Shown here: positions 10,356 to 19,662 of the stretch, in pieces
Position numbering within the stretch: position 1 is the first letter of the stretch
Layout of the letters: every line of letters begins with the position of its first letter
DNA from: Gammaproteobacteria bacterium
GTDB taxonomy: Bacteria > Pseudomonadota > Gammaproteobacteria > JAUZRS01
NCBI GenBank assembly: GCA_030949385.1
Contig: JAUZSP010000001.1
Location: 62,001 to 126,000 of the forward strand
Length of the DNA: 64,000 nucleotides
Direction: 5' to 3'
Program-made: the position numbers and the translations under genes
Notes under the pieces: model-generated
Database searches by the model: none
What the model saw: only the letters and a program-made list of their open reading frames with translations
What the model was told of the DNA's origin: nothing

Positions 10356-10974
10356 ATGCGGTTTTTTTTTCAGGCGTTGTTGCTGTTCTCTCTGCTGCCT
10401 TTTGGCTTGCAAGCGAGTGAAGGCGAGCGCCTACAAGCGTATGTTGATAACCTTAAAACCCTGCGCGCCGAGTTTGTGCAGCGGCTTTATGACGACAAGG
10501 ATCAGCTGATCCAAGAGAGTCGTGGGCGTTTTTTATTGCAGCGCCCCGGACAGTTTCGCTGGGATTATGAAAAACCCTACGCGCAGTTGATCGTCTCTGA
10601 CGGCAAAAAAGTCTGGGTTTACGACCAAGACTTGGCACAGGTGACGGTGAAGACATTGGATATGGATCTCGGTTCTGCACCGATTTTATTGCTCAGTCAA
10701 AAACAGCCCTTGGCCGCTGCGTTTCAGATTATGGCGCTGGGGAAAAAAGACGACCTCTCTTGGTATAAATTAACACCGCATCAAGAGGAGAGTGATTTTA
10801 GCGAGATTTTTCTGGCGCTGGATCAAAAGGGGCTGAAGGTGATGGAGCTGAAAGACGGCTTTGGTCAAGCGACTCAGATCCGTTTTATGGATCTGGAGAG
10901 CAACATTGAGTTGGATAAAAAGCAGTTTCATTTCAGCCCACCGGAGGGGGGTGGATGTGATCGGGGATCTGTAG
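10356..10974 (+). CDS. lolA: Outer-membrane lipoprotein carrier protein LolA
   Basis: LolA is the periplasmic chaperone that ferries lipoproteins from LolCDE to LolB. A Sec signal peptide ([20 protein letters not shown]) is followed by the LolA fold with [25 protein letters not shown] and [16 protein letters not shown]. Near the end a G6 run (10946-10951) is one base too long. Removing one G gives the normal ending [12 protein letters not shown] with a TAG at 10972-10974. Read uncorrected, the frame runs on into rarA and creates a false LolA-RarA fusion. The gene is essential in enterics, so a real frameshift is unlikely. lolA-rarA is a conserved gammaproteobacterial pair. Confidence 0.9.
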
Positions 10975-12333
10975 TGAGCTTGGGGCGACAAGGTTCGTTG
11001 TTGGACGATGAGCAGAACGCCTATCGACCCTTGGCAGATCGTCTGCGCCCGCAAAATCTCTCGCAATTTGTAGGGCAAAGCCATCTGTTGTCGAATTCTG
11101 CGCCGCTGCGCCAAGCGATTGAAAAAGGTCATCTGCATTCGATGGTTTTTTGGGGGCCGCCAGGCAGCGGTAAAACCACCTTGGCGCGTCTGCTGGCGGC
11201 CCATTGTGATGCGCAATTTTTGAGTCTTTCGGCGGTGATGTCGGGGGTGCGGGAGATTCGTGAGGCGGTGCGCGAGGCGAAAGCGGAACGTCAAAACAGC
11301 GGTCGTCAGACGCTGCTGTTTGTGGATGAGGTGCATCGTTTTAATAAATCTCAGCAAGATGCTTTTTTGCCTCATCTGGAAGACGGCACGCTCTTTTTTT
11401 GTCGGCGCGACGACGGAAAACCCCTCCTTTGAATTGAATAACGCCCTGCTGTCTCGGCTGCGTACCTATTTGTTGAAACCACTGGAGCAAGAGGCGTTGT
11501 TGGCGGTGATCGAGCGCGCCTTGAGCGAGAAGGCCGGTTTGGCGGAGCGGTGTGTGTTGATCTCCGCTGAGCTGCGTTTGCGACTGGTGCAGGCCTCGGA
11601 CGGCGATGCGCGACGGCTGTTGAATCTGTTGGAGTTGGCTTCAGATATGGCTCAGCCGTCAGAGTCTGGGGTGCTGATTGATGCGGAAGTGGTGATGCAG
11701 GTGACGCGGGAAAGCCTGCGTCGTTTTGATAACAAAGGCGATCTTTTTTACGAGCAGATTTCGGCGCTGCACAAGGCGGTTCGCGGCTCCAGCCCCGATG
11801 GGGCGTTGTATTGGTTCTGTCGCATGTTGGATGGCGGCTGTGATCCGCTCTACATTGCGCGGCGAGTGGTACGGATGGCCTCGGAGGAGATTGGTAACGC
11901 CGATCCGCGTGCGCTGCCCTTGGCGCTGGATGCGTGGCAGGTGTACGAACGTCTGGGAAGCCCTGAAGGGGAGTTGGCCTTGGCGCAGGCGGTGGTCTAT
12001 TTGGCTTGTGCGGCGAAGAGCAACGCGGTGTATAAGGCCTTTAATGAAGCGTTGGCTGATGTCAAAACGCACGGCAGCTTGGAGGTACCGATGGCGCTGC
12101 GTAACGCGCCGACGGACTTGATGAAAGAGATGGGGTTTGCTGAAGGTTATCGTTATGCGCACGATGAGGTGGACGGTTTTGCTGCGGGTGCGTGTTATTT
12201 TCCTGATGGCTGGGATGAACAGGAGTATTATCAGCCCGTTGAACGGGGCTTGGAGATTAAAATTTCAGAAAAATTGCGCCAGTTGCGGGCTAAAAATCGT
12301 CTGTACCGGCAGCAAGAAAAGGAGTCTAAATAG
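10974..12333 (+). CDS. rarA: Replication-associated recombination protein RarA (MgsA)
   Basis: RarA is a clamp-loader-like AAA+ ATPase acting at stalled replication forks. A GTG start at 10974 overlaps the lolA stop (TAGTG). Motifs are Walker [14 protein letters not shown], Walker [19 protein letters not shown] and sensor region [18 protein letters not shown], followed by the C-terminal tetramerisation region ([27 protein letters not shown] pattern). A T7 run at 11394-11400 is one base too long and splits the reading frame into 10974-11432 and a second frame up to 12333. With six T the protein is continuous at about 452 residues. The stop again overlaps the next start as TAGTG. Confidence 0.9.
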
Positions 12334-12995
12334 TGTTGTCAGCGGAGTTATTGCCTCAATTTTTAATCTGGGGCGGTTGGTTGTTGGCTTTTTGGGTGCT
12401 GTTTGCTGTGTTGCGTGGCGGCGATTGGCGATTGATGTTGCACGTCTGTGGCAGTCATCGTTTTTTGGCGCTCTCTTTGGCTCTGGCTCTGTTGTGGGGT
12501 TTGCGGGCTAATTTTGTGCCGGGATTGAGCTTTCACTTGCTCGGCGTGACGGCACTGACCCTGATGTTGGGCTGGCGTTTTGCGCTGCTTTCGGTGGCGT
12601 TGGTGCTGGCGTTTGTAACGCTCTATTGGGGCACGGGTTGGCAGACTTATGGGGTGAACTTTTTTCTCTTGGGCTTGCTGCCGGTTTGGGTTTGTCATCG
12701 CCTCTTTGTTTTTGCGCGTCAGAGCTTGCCGCACAATTTTTTTGTCTACACCCTGTTTAACGCCTTTTTTACCGCTGCGCTCACCAGTTTGCTGGTGGTG
12801 TTGACGGCGGTGTCGTTGCTGCTGGTGGCGGACTTGGAGCAGTACAGCCGTTTGGCTTATGAGTATGTGCCCTTTACACCGATGATGCTCTTTTCTGAAG
12901 CGGTCTTTAACGGTCTGCTGATGACGTTTATGGTGATGGTAAAACCCGCCTGGGTGAGCAGTTTTAGCGATGAAGTCTATCTGCACGGTAAGTAG
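12333..12995 (+). CDS. CbiM-like energy-coupling-factor membrane protein
   Basis: This is a 220-residue integral membrane protein with about six or seven hydrophobic helices and few charged residues. The order of helices and the motifs around GVTALTLMLGWRFALLSVAL and LPHNFFVYTLFNAFF resemble CbiM/NikM-type permease (substrate-binding) components of ECF transporters, which import cobalt or nickel. The usual N-terminal metal-binding MHI motif of CbiM is absent, so substrate is uncertain. The GTG start overlaps the rarA stop. No ECF ATPase gene lies in the window. Confidence 0.55.
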   Translation: MLSAELLPQFLIWGGWLLAFWVLFAVLRGGDWRLMLHVCGSHRFLALSLALALLWGLRANFVPGLSFHLLGVTALTLMLGWRFALLSVALVLAFVTLYWGTGWQTYGVNFFLLGLLPVWVCHRLFVFARQSLPHNFFVYTLFNAFFTAALTSLLVVLTAVSLLLVADLEQYSRLAYEYVPFTPMMLFSEAVFNGLLMTFMVMVKPAWVSSFSDEVYLHGK

Positions 12996-13013
12996 AGATT
13001 TGAGAGTAAGTGT

Positions 13014-13520
13014 ATGTCTGAGTTGAAAACAGTGGATCATAAGGTGTGTGCGGAATTATTGGCTTCTGCTGCGAAGAGCCCGCGTCTGCGTAGCCATAAA
13101 AACATGCACACCCGTTTGGATGAACCGGTGCAGCGCGTGTTGATCGCGTTGCAGAGGGGGACGTATGTGCAGCCTCATCGCCACCCGCAGGCGCATAAAT
13201 GGGAGCTGATTTTGGCCGTGCAAGCGGAGACCTTGTTGTTGCTGTTTGATGATGATCGCAAGGTGACTGAACGCGTTGTGCTCTCGCCTGCCAACAGCCC
13301 TTTGGCGTTGGAGCTGCCGCCCAAGACGTGGCACACGGTGCTGCCGGTTGAGCAAAATTCGGTGATTTTGGAGGTCAAACAAGGCCCATTTGATCCTCGT
13401 GAGGGGGCTGATTTTGCTCCTTGGGCACCGCAAGAGGGTGAACCTGCGGTGGCTGATTTTTTGCTCTGGGCGCAACAAGTAAAGCTTGGGGGGCGTTATG
13501 ATTCTGGGTGGCGAGGTTGA
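13014..13520 (+). CDS. WbuC-family cupin metalloprotein
   Basis: This 168-residue protein resembles WbuC, a cupin-fold metalloprotein found in many gammaproteobacteria, sometimes beside O-antigen genes. The cupin metal motif is visible as YVQPHRHPQAHKWELI near residue 55 and WHTVLPVE near 107. The upstream RLRSHKNMHTRLDEPVQRVLIAL segment is typical of the family. The enzymatic role is not established. It lies 18 bases after the CbiM-like gene, and its end overlaps the start of the following membrane-protein gene. Confidence 0.7.
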   Translation: MSELKTVDHKVCAELLASAAKSPRLRSHKNMHTRLDEPVQRVLIALQRGTYVQPHRHPQAHKWELILAVQAETLLLLFDDDRKVTERVVLSPANSPLALELPPKTWHTVLPVEQNSVILEVKQGPFDPREGADFAPWAPQEGEPAVADFLLWAQQVKLGGRYDSGWRG

Positions 13521-14575
13521 TTTTTCGTGGTGTTGGGGGGCGTTTATGGCTTGCGCTGTTGGTTGCGGTGCTGTTGGTGTGGTGGATTAATCCTCAAGTT
13601 GAAATAGAGGGCTTTCATCAACAGCAGGTGACGGCTCAGCTAAAAGAGGAGTTGACGCCAGCGAGGCTGCAACAACGGGTTGAGCAGGCGCTGCTGGCCG
13701 AGGATCTGGATCTGGCGCAGGCGTATCTGAATTTGACGCAGGATTTAAAGCTGCCTGTTGCGCCTAAACTACAGGCTGCGATTGCAGAACAAGAGGGGTT
13801 TTTTAGCAGCGGCTATCGCAACAGCAAAGAGTTTGGCAAGGGTTTTATTTTCGGTGAAGGTGACTCCAATGCCGCTTTGGCGGGCAGTATCAGTTCTGAT
13901 TTTACTGTGGTGGGGGATTTGCGGGATCTTTCCATAGAGGTCGGACATTATTTGCACGATGAAGAGGTAGATCATTTGGTGGCCTCTCTGTCAGCGATCA
14001 GTTTGGCCTTGAGTGCGGGCACGGTGTTGTCTTTGGGCAGTGCCGCAGAGGTGACGTTGCCGAGTAAGATGGCATTGTCGTTACTCAAGTTTGCGAAAAA
14101 AAGCAGGCGTATTTCCGCTTCATTTTTGCTTTCATTGAGAAAATGGGGTGCTAAAGTGGTTAAGCTGGAGCCGATTTTTAAACACAACGCGGCGATGAAA
14201 GGGGCGGATCACCTGAGTCCTAAAGCGTGGTCTGAACTGGGGGCGGTGGTAAAACGCAGCGTTAAGTTGGAAAAAATTGAGACGTTATTGCAGCCGATGA
14301 GAACGATTCAGAAAAGCTCGGGCAGCATGAACAACAGTTTGAAGGTGATGCGGTACGCCGATTCAGTCGAGGATCTGCCGCGCTTGAGTAAACTCACGCA
14401 GGCGTTTGGTGATCGCTCTGTGGCGGTGTTGAAAATTGTCGGTAAAGGCGCGTTGAAAACCAGCAAGTGGGCGCTAAAAATGGGGCTTGCGCTCTTTGCC
14501 ATGCTGTTTTCGTCGCTCTATTTTTCCATGAGCCTAATTTTTTCTTATGCGTTGAAAAAAAGCCTCATTGGCTGA
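13508..14575 (+). CDS. Hypothetical protein with terminal membrane segments
   Basis: This 355-residue protein is not one I can assign to a family. The GTG start at 13508 overlaps the end of the cupin gene by 13 bases. A membrane segment lies at residues 12-27 (LWLALLVAVLLVWWIN) and another hydrophobic stretch near the C-terminus (LALFAMLFSSLYFSMSLIFS). Between them are a glutamine-rich helical region (30-100) and a long Lys/Ser-rich basic region (180-330), suggesting an inner-membrane protein with a large soluble loop. The last codons overlap the hairpin that terminates the convergent NUDIX gene. Confidence 0.5.
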   Translation: MARLIFRGVGGRLWLALLVAVLLVWWINPQVEIEGFHQQQVTAQLKEELTPARLQQRVEQALLAEDLDLAQAYLNLTQDLKLPVAPKLQAAIAEQEGFFSSGYRNSKEFGKGFIFGEGDSNAALAGSISSDFTVVGDLRDLSIEVGHYLHDEEVDHLVASLSAISLALSAGTVLSLGSAAEVTLPSKMALSLLKFAKKSRRISASFLLSLRKWGAKVVKLEPIFKHNAAMKGADHLSPKAWSELGAVVKRSVKLEKIETLLQPMRTIQKSSGSMNNSLKVMRYADSVEDLPRLSKLTQAFGDRSVAVLKIVGKGALKTSKWALKMGLALFAMLFSSLYFSMSLIFSYALKKSLIG

Positions 14576-14578
14576 GGC
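14562..14578 (-). terminator. Rho-independent terminator of the NUDIX gene
   Basis: On the minus strand GCCTCA and TGAGGC pair around a five-base loop and are followed by a run of T (complement of 14554-14561). It overlaps the last codons of the convergent plus-strand gene. Confidence 0.6.
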
Positions 14579-14592
14579 GTTCATCGGACGTT

Positions 14593-15156
14593 TCAGTCAT
14601 GCACGATGTGCAGGCTTTGAGCTTCATCACGCAGAATATGGCCGCTGTGAGCCGGAAAGTGGCCGCGCTTTCGATCTTTAAAATAGAGTTTTAGTGTTTC
14701 ATTGATGACCGGAAAGGCGAGTTCATCCCACGGAATCTCTTCTTCGTTAAACAGCTTCACTTCCAGACTTTCACTGCCTGCTTTGGCCTCGCCGTTTTTG
14801 AGCTGCCCCTGAAACAAAATGTAGACCTGACTGATGTGCGGCAGGCTGAACAGCGTGTAGAGCTTGAGGTTTTCGGCCTCTGCATAGGCCTCTTCGTAGG
14901 CTTCTCGGGCTGCACCTTCCGCTGCGGTTTCACGGTTTTCCATAAAACCAGCGGGCAGCGTCCAGAGGCCGTGACGGGGTTCGATGGCGCGGCGGCAGAG
15001 TAAGATTTTACCTTGCCACTCCAGCAGGCAGCCGGTGACGTTGTTGGGGTTTTGGTAGTGAACGGTGTCGCAGTGGTCGCAGATAAAACGGGGCAGGTGG
15101 TCGCCCTCGGGAATGCGTTGGCTGAGGGTTTTGCCGCAGTGGCTGCAATAGTTCAT
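14593..15156 (-). CDS. NUDIX hydrolase with N-terminal zinc ribbon
   Basis: This 187-residue NUDIX hydrolase begins with a four-cysteine zinc ribbon (CSHCGKTL then CDHCDTVHYQNP), like NudC-related and ADP-ribose pyrophosphatase-like proteins. The Nudix box is complete: GFMENRETAAEGAAREAYEE fits GX5EX7REUXEE. The substrate is probably a nucleoside diphosphate derivative but cannot be read from sequence. It is convergent with the upstream hypothetical gene and divergent from the gene at 15257. Confidence 0.85.
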   Translation of the reverse strand: MNYCSHCGKTLSQRIPEGDHLPRFICDHCDTVHYQNPNNVTGCLLEWQGKILLCRRAIEPRHGLWTLPAGFMENRETAAEGAAREAYEEAYAEAENLKLYTLFSLPHISQVYILFQGQLKNGEAKAGSESLEVKLFNEEEIPWDELAFPVINETLKLYFKDRKRGHFPAHSGHILRDEAQSLHIVHD

Positions 15157-15256
15157 GGTGGTTTAGAGGCCGGTTGAAAGTTTGAGTATAGCATTCTGTT
15201 TTTAGCCGTATAATAGCGCTTTTTGGTCGCCAAGTAAGGTTGACGGGAGTTCTGTT

Positions 15257-15643
15257 TTGTTAAAAGTAATTGTGATCGACAGCCATCATCTGCCCCGAGA
15301 TGCGGATTTTCCGCCATTGGATCTGCCTAAATACGGCTGGGAACAGTACGTCGATCTGGATCGGCAAGGCATGATTGATCAGGCGTTTCGCATGGAGGTG
15401 GTGGTCTCTGTCGCCACGGAGATTGATGTGGCGATGTTGACCGAGATGCCGCGTGTGCGTCTGTTGGTGGTAGGGGATCGAGATAAGGCGACGTTTCCAA
15501 AAGAGCTGGCGGCGGAGCGGGGCATTGTGGTGTGCGATACGGGCGATAAAACATTGAGTGCCGGTGCGGAGCCGTTTTGCAGTGAAGTGGTGACGGTGAT
15601 TGAGGCGTTTTTGGCGGAGAAAACGATTCATCAAATTGTTTAA
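15257..15643 (+). CDS. Orphan domain resembling D-2-hydroxyacid dehydrogenase substrate domain
   Basis: This 128-residue protein starts with TTG at 15257. Its pattern (VVVSVATEIDVAMLTEMPRV, then RLLVVGDRDK and AERGIVVCDTGD) resembles the substrate-binding half of D-isomer-specific 2-hydroxyacid dehydrogenases. No Rossmann NAD-binding domain follows, and a stop closes the frame cleanly. It may be a stand-alone regulatory or vestigial domain. A TATAAT at 15209-15214 could be its -10 element. Confidence 0.5.
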   Translation: MLKVIVIDSHHLPRDADFPPLDLPKYGWEQYVDLDRQGMIDQAFRMEVVVSVATEIDVAMLTEMPRVRLLVVGDRDKATFPKELAAERGIVVCDTGDKTLSAGAEPFCSEVVTVIEAFLAEKTIHQIV

Positions 15644-15678
15644 TTAATTCCACTCTCTCGTTTACTAAGGATTAAGTT

Positions 15679-16086
15679 ATGTCTTTTTTTCAAGTTCCTT
15701 TATTTGCTTACATGCTGGTGCTGTACAACGCTTTGGCGTTTATTCCTGAAACCCCTGAGGCTATTTTGAGCAGTAATGTGTTTAGTGTGAACATGCTGTC
15801 GGGGGCGCACCTGTCCATGTCCGTGAACGGGCTGTTGATTTTGATCAGTGTGTTATTGCTTTACATTGAAGTGGTGAAATCAACCCGCTCCAGTACCGCA
15901 TCGGTGATTGATCATGCGCTTTCTATGCTGGTGTTTGTGGTTTTTTTGGTGGAGTTGTTGGCGGTCAAAGCAGTCGGCAGCCAGACTTTTTTGATTTTGA
16001 CCTGCATGGCGCTGTTTGATGTGATTGCGGGGTTTACGGTGACGATTTCCACTGCGAGGCGGGACATTGCGGTGGGTGGCTTGTAA
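15679..16086 (+). CDS. Hypothetical four-helix membrane protein
   Basis: This is a 135-residue protein of unknown family. Hydrophobic segments lie at about residues 5-22, 45-65, 80-100 and 102-122, with a short basic C-terminus (STARRDIAVGGL). It has a good ribosome-binding site (AAGGA) before the ATG. It lies 35 bases after the orphan dehydrogenase-domain gene and may be co-transcribed with it. Confidence 0.55.
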   Translation: MSFFQVPLFAYMLVLYNALAFIPETPEAILSSNVFSVNMLSGAHLSMSVNGLLILISVLLLYIEVVKSTRSSTASVIDHALSMLVFVVFLVELLAVKAVGSQTFLILTCMALFDVIAGFTVTISTARRDIAVGGL

Positions 16087-16110
16087 TTGATGATCTTGAT
16101 GGATTGGTAG

Positions 16111-16138
16111 GGTGCAATAACCGTAAGGGCATTGCACC
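16111..16138. repeat. REP-like hairpin
   Basis: GGTGCAAT at 16111-16118 pairs with ATTGCACC at 16131-16138. A close relative lies in opposite orientation at 39030-39056, and a looser one at 56966-56997. All three are in gaps between genes, which fits a dispersed palindromic repeat. Confidence 0.5.
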
Positions 16139-16252
16139 GATAAAACAGAGCAAGAGCAAATTCCTCTCAATCCTCTTTTTTCAAATCAGGAAGCCAAAGA
16201 CTTAATTTCGAAGAGAACTCAAACAGCATGGGCATGAACTTATCACTTGAAT

Positions 16253-17272
16253 CTAGCCCTTGGTACTGTAATCCAGTCGCTCCATCAAATAACAGAAACA
16301 ATCTTGCCGAATCACCTTTTCATTCAGGGTCAACATGGATGGCATCATGGCGCGTTTCAGTTTCAGCTGCCCATGCTCAATTTTAAAATAACGCGCACTG
16401 ATTTCATTGCCCTTCTCATCGTAGGCCAGCAGCGGTTGTTTCAGCTCCGTTGAGACGTGACCAAACACGCTCCCAGCGGGCAGCTCCTGAAAATTGAGGT
16501 GATCCAGTTGCGGCGAGAGGTGCAGCTCGGCTGTTTCGTGGCTGATAAAACTGAACGCCACCTGCGGAGCTATTTTGACCTGCGCCACGGTGTGAAACAG
16601 ATCCATGTCGTGCGCTGCCACGTCGTGTTGAGCGATGTGATCCATGTGCAGACAGGCATCGAGAAACTCAAAGGCGTGTTGGATGCCGCGTTGCTGGCCG
16701 ACACGCCCGCACTCCAGCGTCACCGAGGGGCAGAGCTGGGAAAAAGCCTGCGACTGCACCCCGCGAGGGCGAGTGAAATAGACCACCGTGCGTGAAAACA
16801 GCGTCGCCAGTTGAAAAAAAGGCTGCTCCAGTACGTTGATGCAAGCGTAGTGCGGATTGAGGCCGGTGTTGTTGTGTAGATCGACGCTGGCAAACAGATG
16901 CTCCTCGCTCATGCGCTCGTAGACCTGTGTCATCATGTGGGTCTCTTCGCATTCTGGCTCTTCGCTGCCCGGCCAGCAGCGGTTGTAATCGGGCTGATTG
17001 GGCAGGCGCCGCAGACCTTTGTGAGCGGCCAGCACATTGCCAACAAACAGGGTCAGAGCGCGGGGCAGTTTTTTAGAGCGGTATTTTTGCAGCAGTTGCT
17101 GCATCGCCAGAAGGCCGCTGTCCTCGTTGCCGTGGAGTAAAATCGAGACAAATAGGCGCTCCGGTTTTTCGCCCTCAAGATGAATCAGAGCCGAGCCGCC
17201 GAGCAAGCCCAACAGTGTTTTGGCGGAACTCTGCTCGAAGCCTTTGGGGAGATGATGCCACTCTTTTAACAT
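16253..17272 (-). CDS. AstE/aspartoacylase-family (M14) zinc amidohydrolase
   Basis: This 339-residue protein belongs to the succinylglutamate desuccinylase/aspartoacylase family of zinc hydrolases. The metal ligands are in SILLHGNEDSG near residue 45 and VDLHNNTG near 130, and the catalytic glutamate is in SVTLECGRVG near 190. Members remove acyl groups from amino acids or cleave peptide-like amide bonds. It is the last gene of a five-gene minus-strand operon, 25 bases after a GCS2-type ligase. A role in trimming the product of that ligase is inferred. Confidence 0.8.
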   Translation of the reverse strand: MLKEWHHLPKGFEQSSAKTLLGLLGGSALIHLEGEKPERLFVSILLHGNEDSGLLAMQQLLQKYRSKKLPRALTLFVGNVLAAHKGLRRLPNQPDYNRCWPGSEEPECEETHMMTQVYERMSEEHLFASVDLHNNTGLNPHYACINVLEQPFFQLATLFSRTVVYFTRPRGVQSQAFSQLCPSVTLECGRVGQQRGIQHAFEFLDACLHMDHIAQHDVAAHDMDLFHTVAQVKIAPQVAFSFISHETAELHLSPQLDHLNFQELPAGSVFGHVSTELKQPLLAYDEKGNEISARYFKIEHGQLKLKRAMMPSMLTLNEKVIRQDCFCYLMERLDYSTKG

Positions 17273-17297
17273 GATGATGATCGCTGCATGGTGTGGT

Positions 17298-18731
17298 TTA
17301 AAGACTCCAGAGGTGAACGGGTTTGGCTTGGTTTTGCCGTGACAGACAGGCGCGGGTCAGACGCTGCATGTCGCGGCCATGACGTTGAACGTATTTTTGT
17401 TGCCAGACCGCACCGGTTTGTTGGTTTTCCACCCGCGCTTCGATGATGCCCAAGTAGTGGCTGATGTCGCGCTGATGGAGGTTGAGATCAAACAGCCCTT
17501 GGCGCGCCAGCGGCAGCAGTTCATCCAAAATTAGACGGCGCAGATTATGGCGTTTGCCATCGAGCCAAACCACCTTGGTCTGTAGACCGTTGCGCGCCGC
17601 GTGGTAAAAATTATCACGGCAGCGGGCAAATTCAAGCTGGCTTTCGGGCAGCGTCTCGTGCTGGCTGAGGTAGTGAGTCAGGCCGTAATAAAAAGCCGCG
17701 TTGGCGATGTTGTCGCAGAGGCTCGGGCCGCTGGGCAGAATGCGCTGTTCGATGCGCAAATGAGGAATGCCCTGTTGATCAAAACCGAGCAGAGGGCGAT
17801 TCCAGCGCCAGAGGGTGCCGTTGTGCAGCCTTAGGTGGGGCAGGGGCTGCGGGTCGTCTTCAAGATTCAAGGGCAGCAGCACGGGGAAGTGCTGCTGATT
17901 TTCAGTAAAACACTCCATCAAGGAGTGGTAGGCAAAACCGGAACCAAAGCCAACCCGATGCAGAGGGCCATGAGCGGCATCGGCGTAACCACCGACATTG
18001 ATCGCCTGTTCAAACAGCGGAATACGGGTCTCATGCCAGAGCTGTTTGCCAAACAGATACGGCGAATTGGCGCAGGCGGCCACCAAGGGTGCTGAGGCGA
18101 TAATAGAGGCGTTGTAATAGCGATGGGCGTGAGTCAGTGGCACTTGCAGATGGGTCTGGAAAGAGGTGGTGGCCGCTTCGAGCATGACGTTGCTCTGTTG
18201 GGTTTTCAGCCGTTCGTGACCTTGAATGTCGATCTGCAACGGTTGTTCTGCCCGAGCGTGAAAGACCTGTTCATTGAGGGCGTGGTAGCGTTTTAGGCTC
18301 GACATGTTGCGCGGGTTGAGATCAGACCGTTGCAGGTTGGGCAGGGTGCCGCTCATCAGCAGGTGGGCGTTCATGCGCCGTGCTTGCTGGTGGCACTGCT
18401 GCCAGCGGTGCTCTAATTGCTGTTCCAGTTGGGAGAGGCTGTCGTGTGTCAACGGCAGCGGTTGGCTGTTGATCTCGATGTTAAACCGCGCCAGCTCGGG
18501 GGTGATGTTGGGGTTGTTGAGCTGCTGGATAAAGGTGTCGTTGATGGCGGCGGGGGCGAGTTCGTTGTCCAGTAGCCACGCTTCCAGCTCGAAGCCGATT
18601 TTGAGCGGCTGGTTGGCCAGTGCGCCCTCTTTGAACCAGCCTTGAAGCTGTTCTGTTTCCGTTTTGAGTTTCTGCTCAAAACGGGCAAAATCTGCGTCAC
18701 TGAAGTGGCTAACGTCGATCTCTTGCCCCAT
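17298..18731 (-). CDS. GCS2-type glutamate-cysteine ligase-like carboxylate-amine ligase
   Basis: This 477-residue protein has the fold signature of glutamate-cysteine ligases. It has KIGFELEAWLLD near residue 44 and ARFNIEINSQPL near 80, whose glutamates bind ATP-Mg, then LPSGPSLCDNIANAAFYYGL near 330 and a C-terminal helical region. It could make gamma-glutamylcysteine for glutathione or ligate another amine. The context (ion channel, lipoprotein, DUF350 protein and AstE-like hydrolase in one operon) suggests a specialised amidoligase. No gshB is visible here. Confidence 0.7.
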   Translation of the reverse strand: MGQEIDVSHFSDADFARFEQKLKTETEQLQGWFKEGALANQPLKIGFELEAWLLDNELAPAAINDTFIQQLNNPNITPELARFNIEINSQPLPLTHDSLSQLEQQLEHRWQQCHQQARRMNAHLLMSGTLPNLQRSDLNPRNMSSLKRYHALNEQVFHARAEQPLQIDIQGHERLKTQQSNVMLEAATTSFQTHLQVPLTHAHRYYNASIIASAPLVAACANSPYLFGKQLWHETRIPLFEQAINVGGYADAAHGPLHRVGFGSGFAYHSLMECFTENQQHFPVLLPLNLEDDPQPLPHLRLHNGTLWRWNRPLLGFDQQGIPHLRIEQRILPSGPSLCDNIANAAFYYGLTHYLSQHETLPESQLEFARCRDNFYHAARNGLQTKVVWLDGKRHNLRRLILDELLPLARQGLFDLNLHQRDISHYLGIIEARVENQQTGAVWQQKYVQRHGRDMQRLTRACLSRQNQAKPVHLWSL

Positions 18732-18749
18732 AACGGTGTGCTCCCCGTG

Positions 18750-19640
18750 TTAACCAAATAACCCCACAAAGATCAGCCCAACGGCAATGTAGATGGCCGC
18801 TTCCAATGCGCCGATGGCGACGTTGCGCTGATCGACCACCTCTTCGGAGATGTTGATCCCCGGTAGAATAATAAAACGCGCCACCAGAGAGACGATGGTT
18901 TGAATCAAAAACATCAGCAGAGCGATGCCGCTCCATGCCAGCAGTGAGGTGGTCAAGTCACCGGCGTTGTAGACCACGATGCCAGAGCTGGCGGTGACCG
19001 CCAAGGCGACCCCGATGCGATGACCGGTGAAACGCACCGCCAGAGCGAGGTTACCGTCGGCAATCTCTTGTGCCAAGGTGCGGTCTGGGTAGTGGTGTGA
19101 GAAGACGGTGGCGCGGTAGCGGGTGGCCAGATAGAGAATGATTTGTGAGACGATGTAGCCGCCGAGCAGGGCAAGCAAGCCGATCAAGCTGTTGCCTTCT
19201 ACCCAAGACATCAGGGCGCGCAGAATAATCGCAGTAGCGATCATATTGCCTGCATCCACCAGACCGACGGCGACGTTGTCTTTGTGCAGCTGTTCTTTGA
19301 CCGAGATCTCGGGCAGGGAGATGTAATCAAACACTTGGTGGGTGAGCCACATCAGCGCCAGACCGGCAAATCCGTAGCTGAACATTAAGATGATTTCATG
19401 TACCGGATCGGTACCGGCTTCACCGGCTACTGCGCCCATGAGCATAATCGAAACGCCGATCAGTGCGCCCGCCATGGAGATGCCCATGGCGAAATTGTCT
19501 TCTTTGGAGACGGTGTCGGTCAGTGAGGTGCTGGCCAATGTGCCAGAGAAAAAGCGGATGCCGCCCAATACCATCAGAACGATGACGAGGTCGATAAAGT
19601 AGTAGAGGAATGAGGCATCGTGTAGAACAACGTAATTCAT
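18750..19640 (-). CDS. Membrane protein with two DUF350 (YjfL-type) repeats
   Basis: This is a 296-residue integral membrane protein of about eight helices arranged as two similar halves. Each half carries a DUF350-like pattern: KEDNFAMGISMAGALIGV and KDNVAVGLVDAGNMIATAI in the first, and NLALAVRFTGHRIGVALAV and QRNVAIGALEAAIYIAVGL in the second. The start at 19640 (MNYVVLHDAS) has an AGGGAG site ahead of it. A longer open frame upstream has no coding character. DUF350 proteins recur with ion channels and peptide-ligase genes. It lies between the lipoprotein and ligase genes of the operon. Confidence 0.75.
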   Translation of the reverse strand: MNYVVLHDASFLYYFIDLVIVLMVLGGIRFFSGTLASTSLTDTVSKEDNFAMGISMAGALIGVSIMLMGAVAGEAGTDPVHEIILMFSYGFAGLALMWLTHQVFDYISLPEISVKEQLHKDNVAVGLVDAGNMIATAIILRALMSWVEGNSLIGLLALLGGYIVSQIILYLATRYRATVFSHHYPDRTLAQEIADGNLALAVRFTGHRIGVALAVTASSGIVVYNAGDLTTSLLAWSGIALLMFLIQTIVSLVARFIILPGINISEEVVDQRNVAIGALEAAIYIAVGLIFVGLFG

Positions 19641-19662
19641 GATCTTAACTCCCTGAGAGATC

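Noticed and set aside
10356-11432. An open frame that reads as a LolA-RarA fusion protein
   Set aside because: Removing one G from the G6 run restores a normal LolA ending and stop, and RarA has its own GTG start overlapping that stop.
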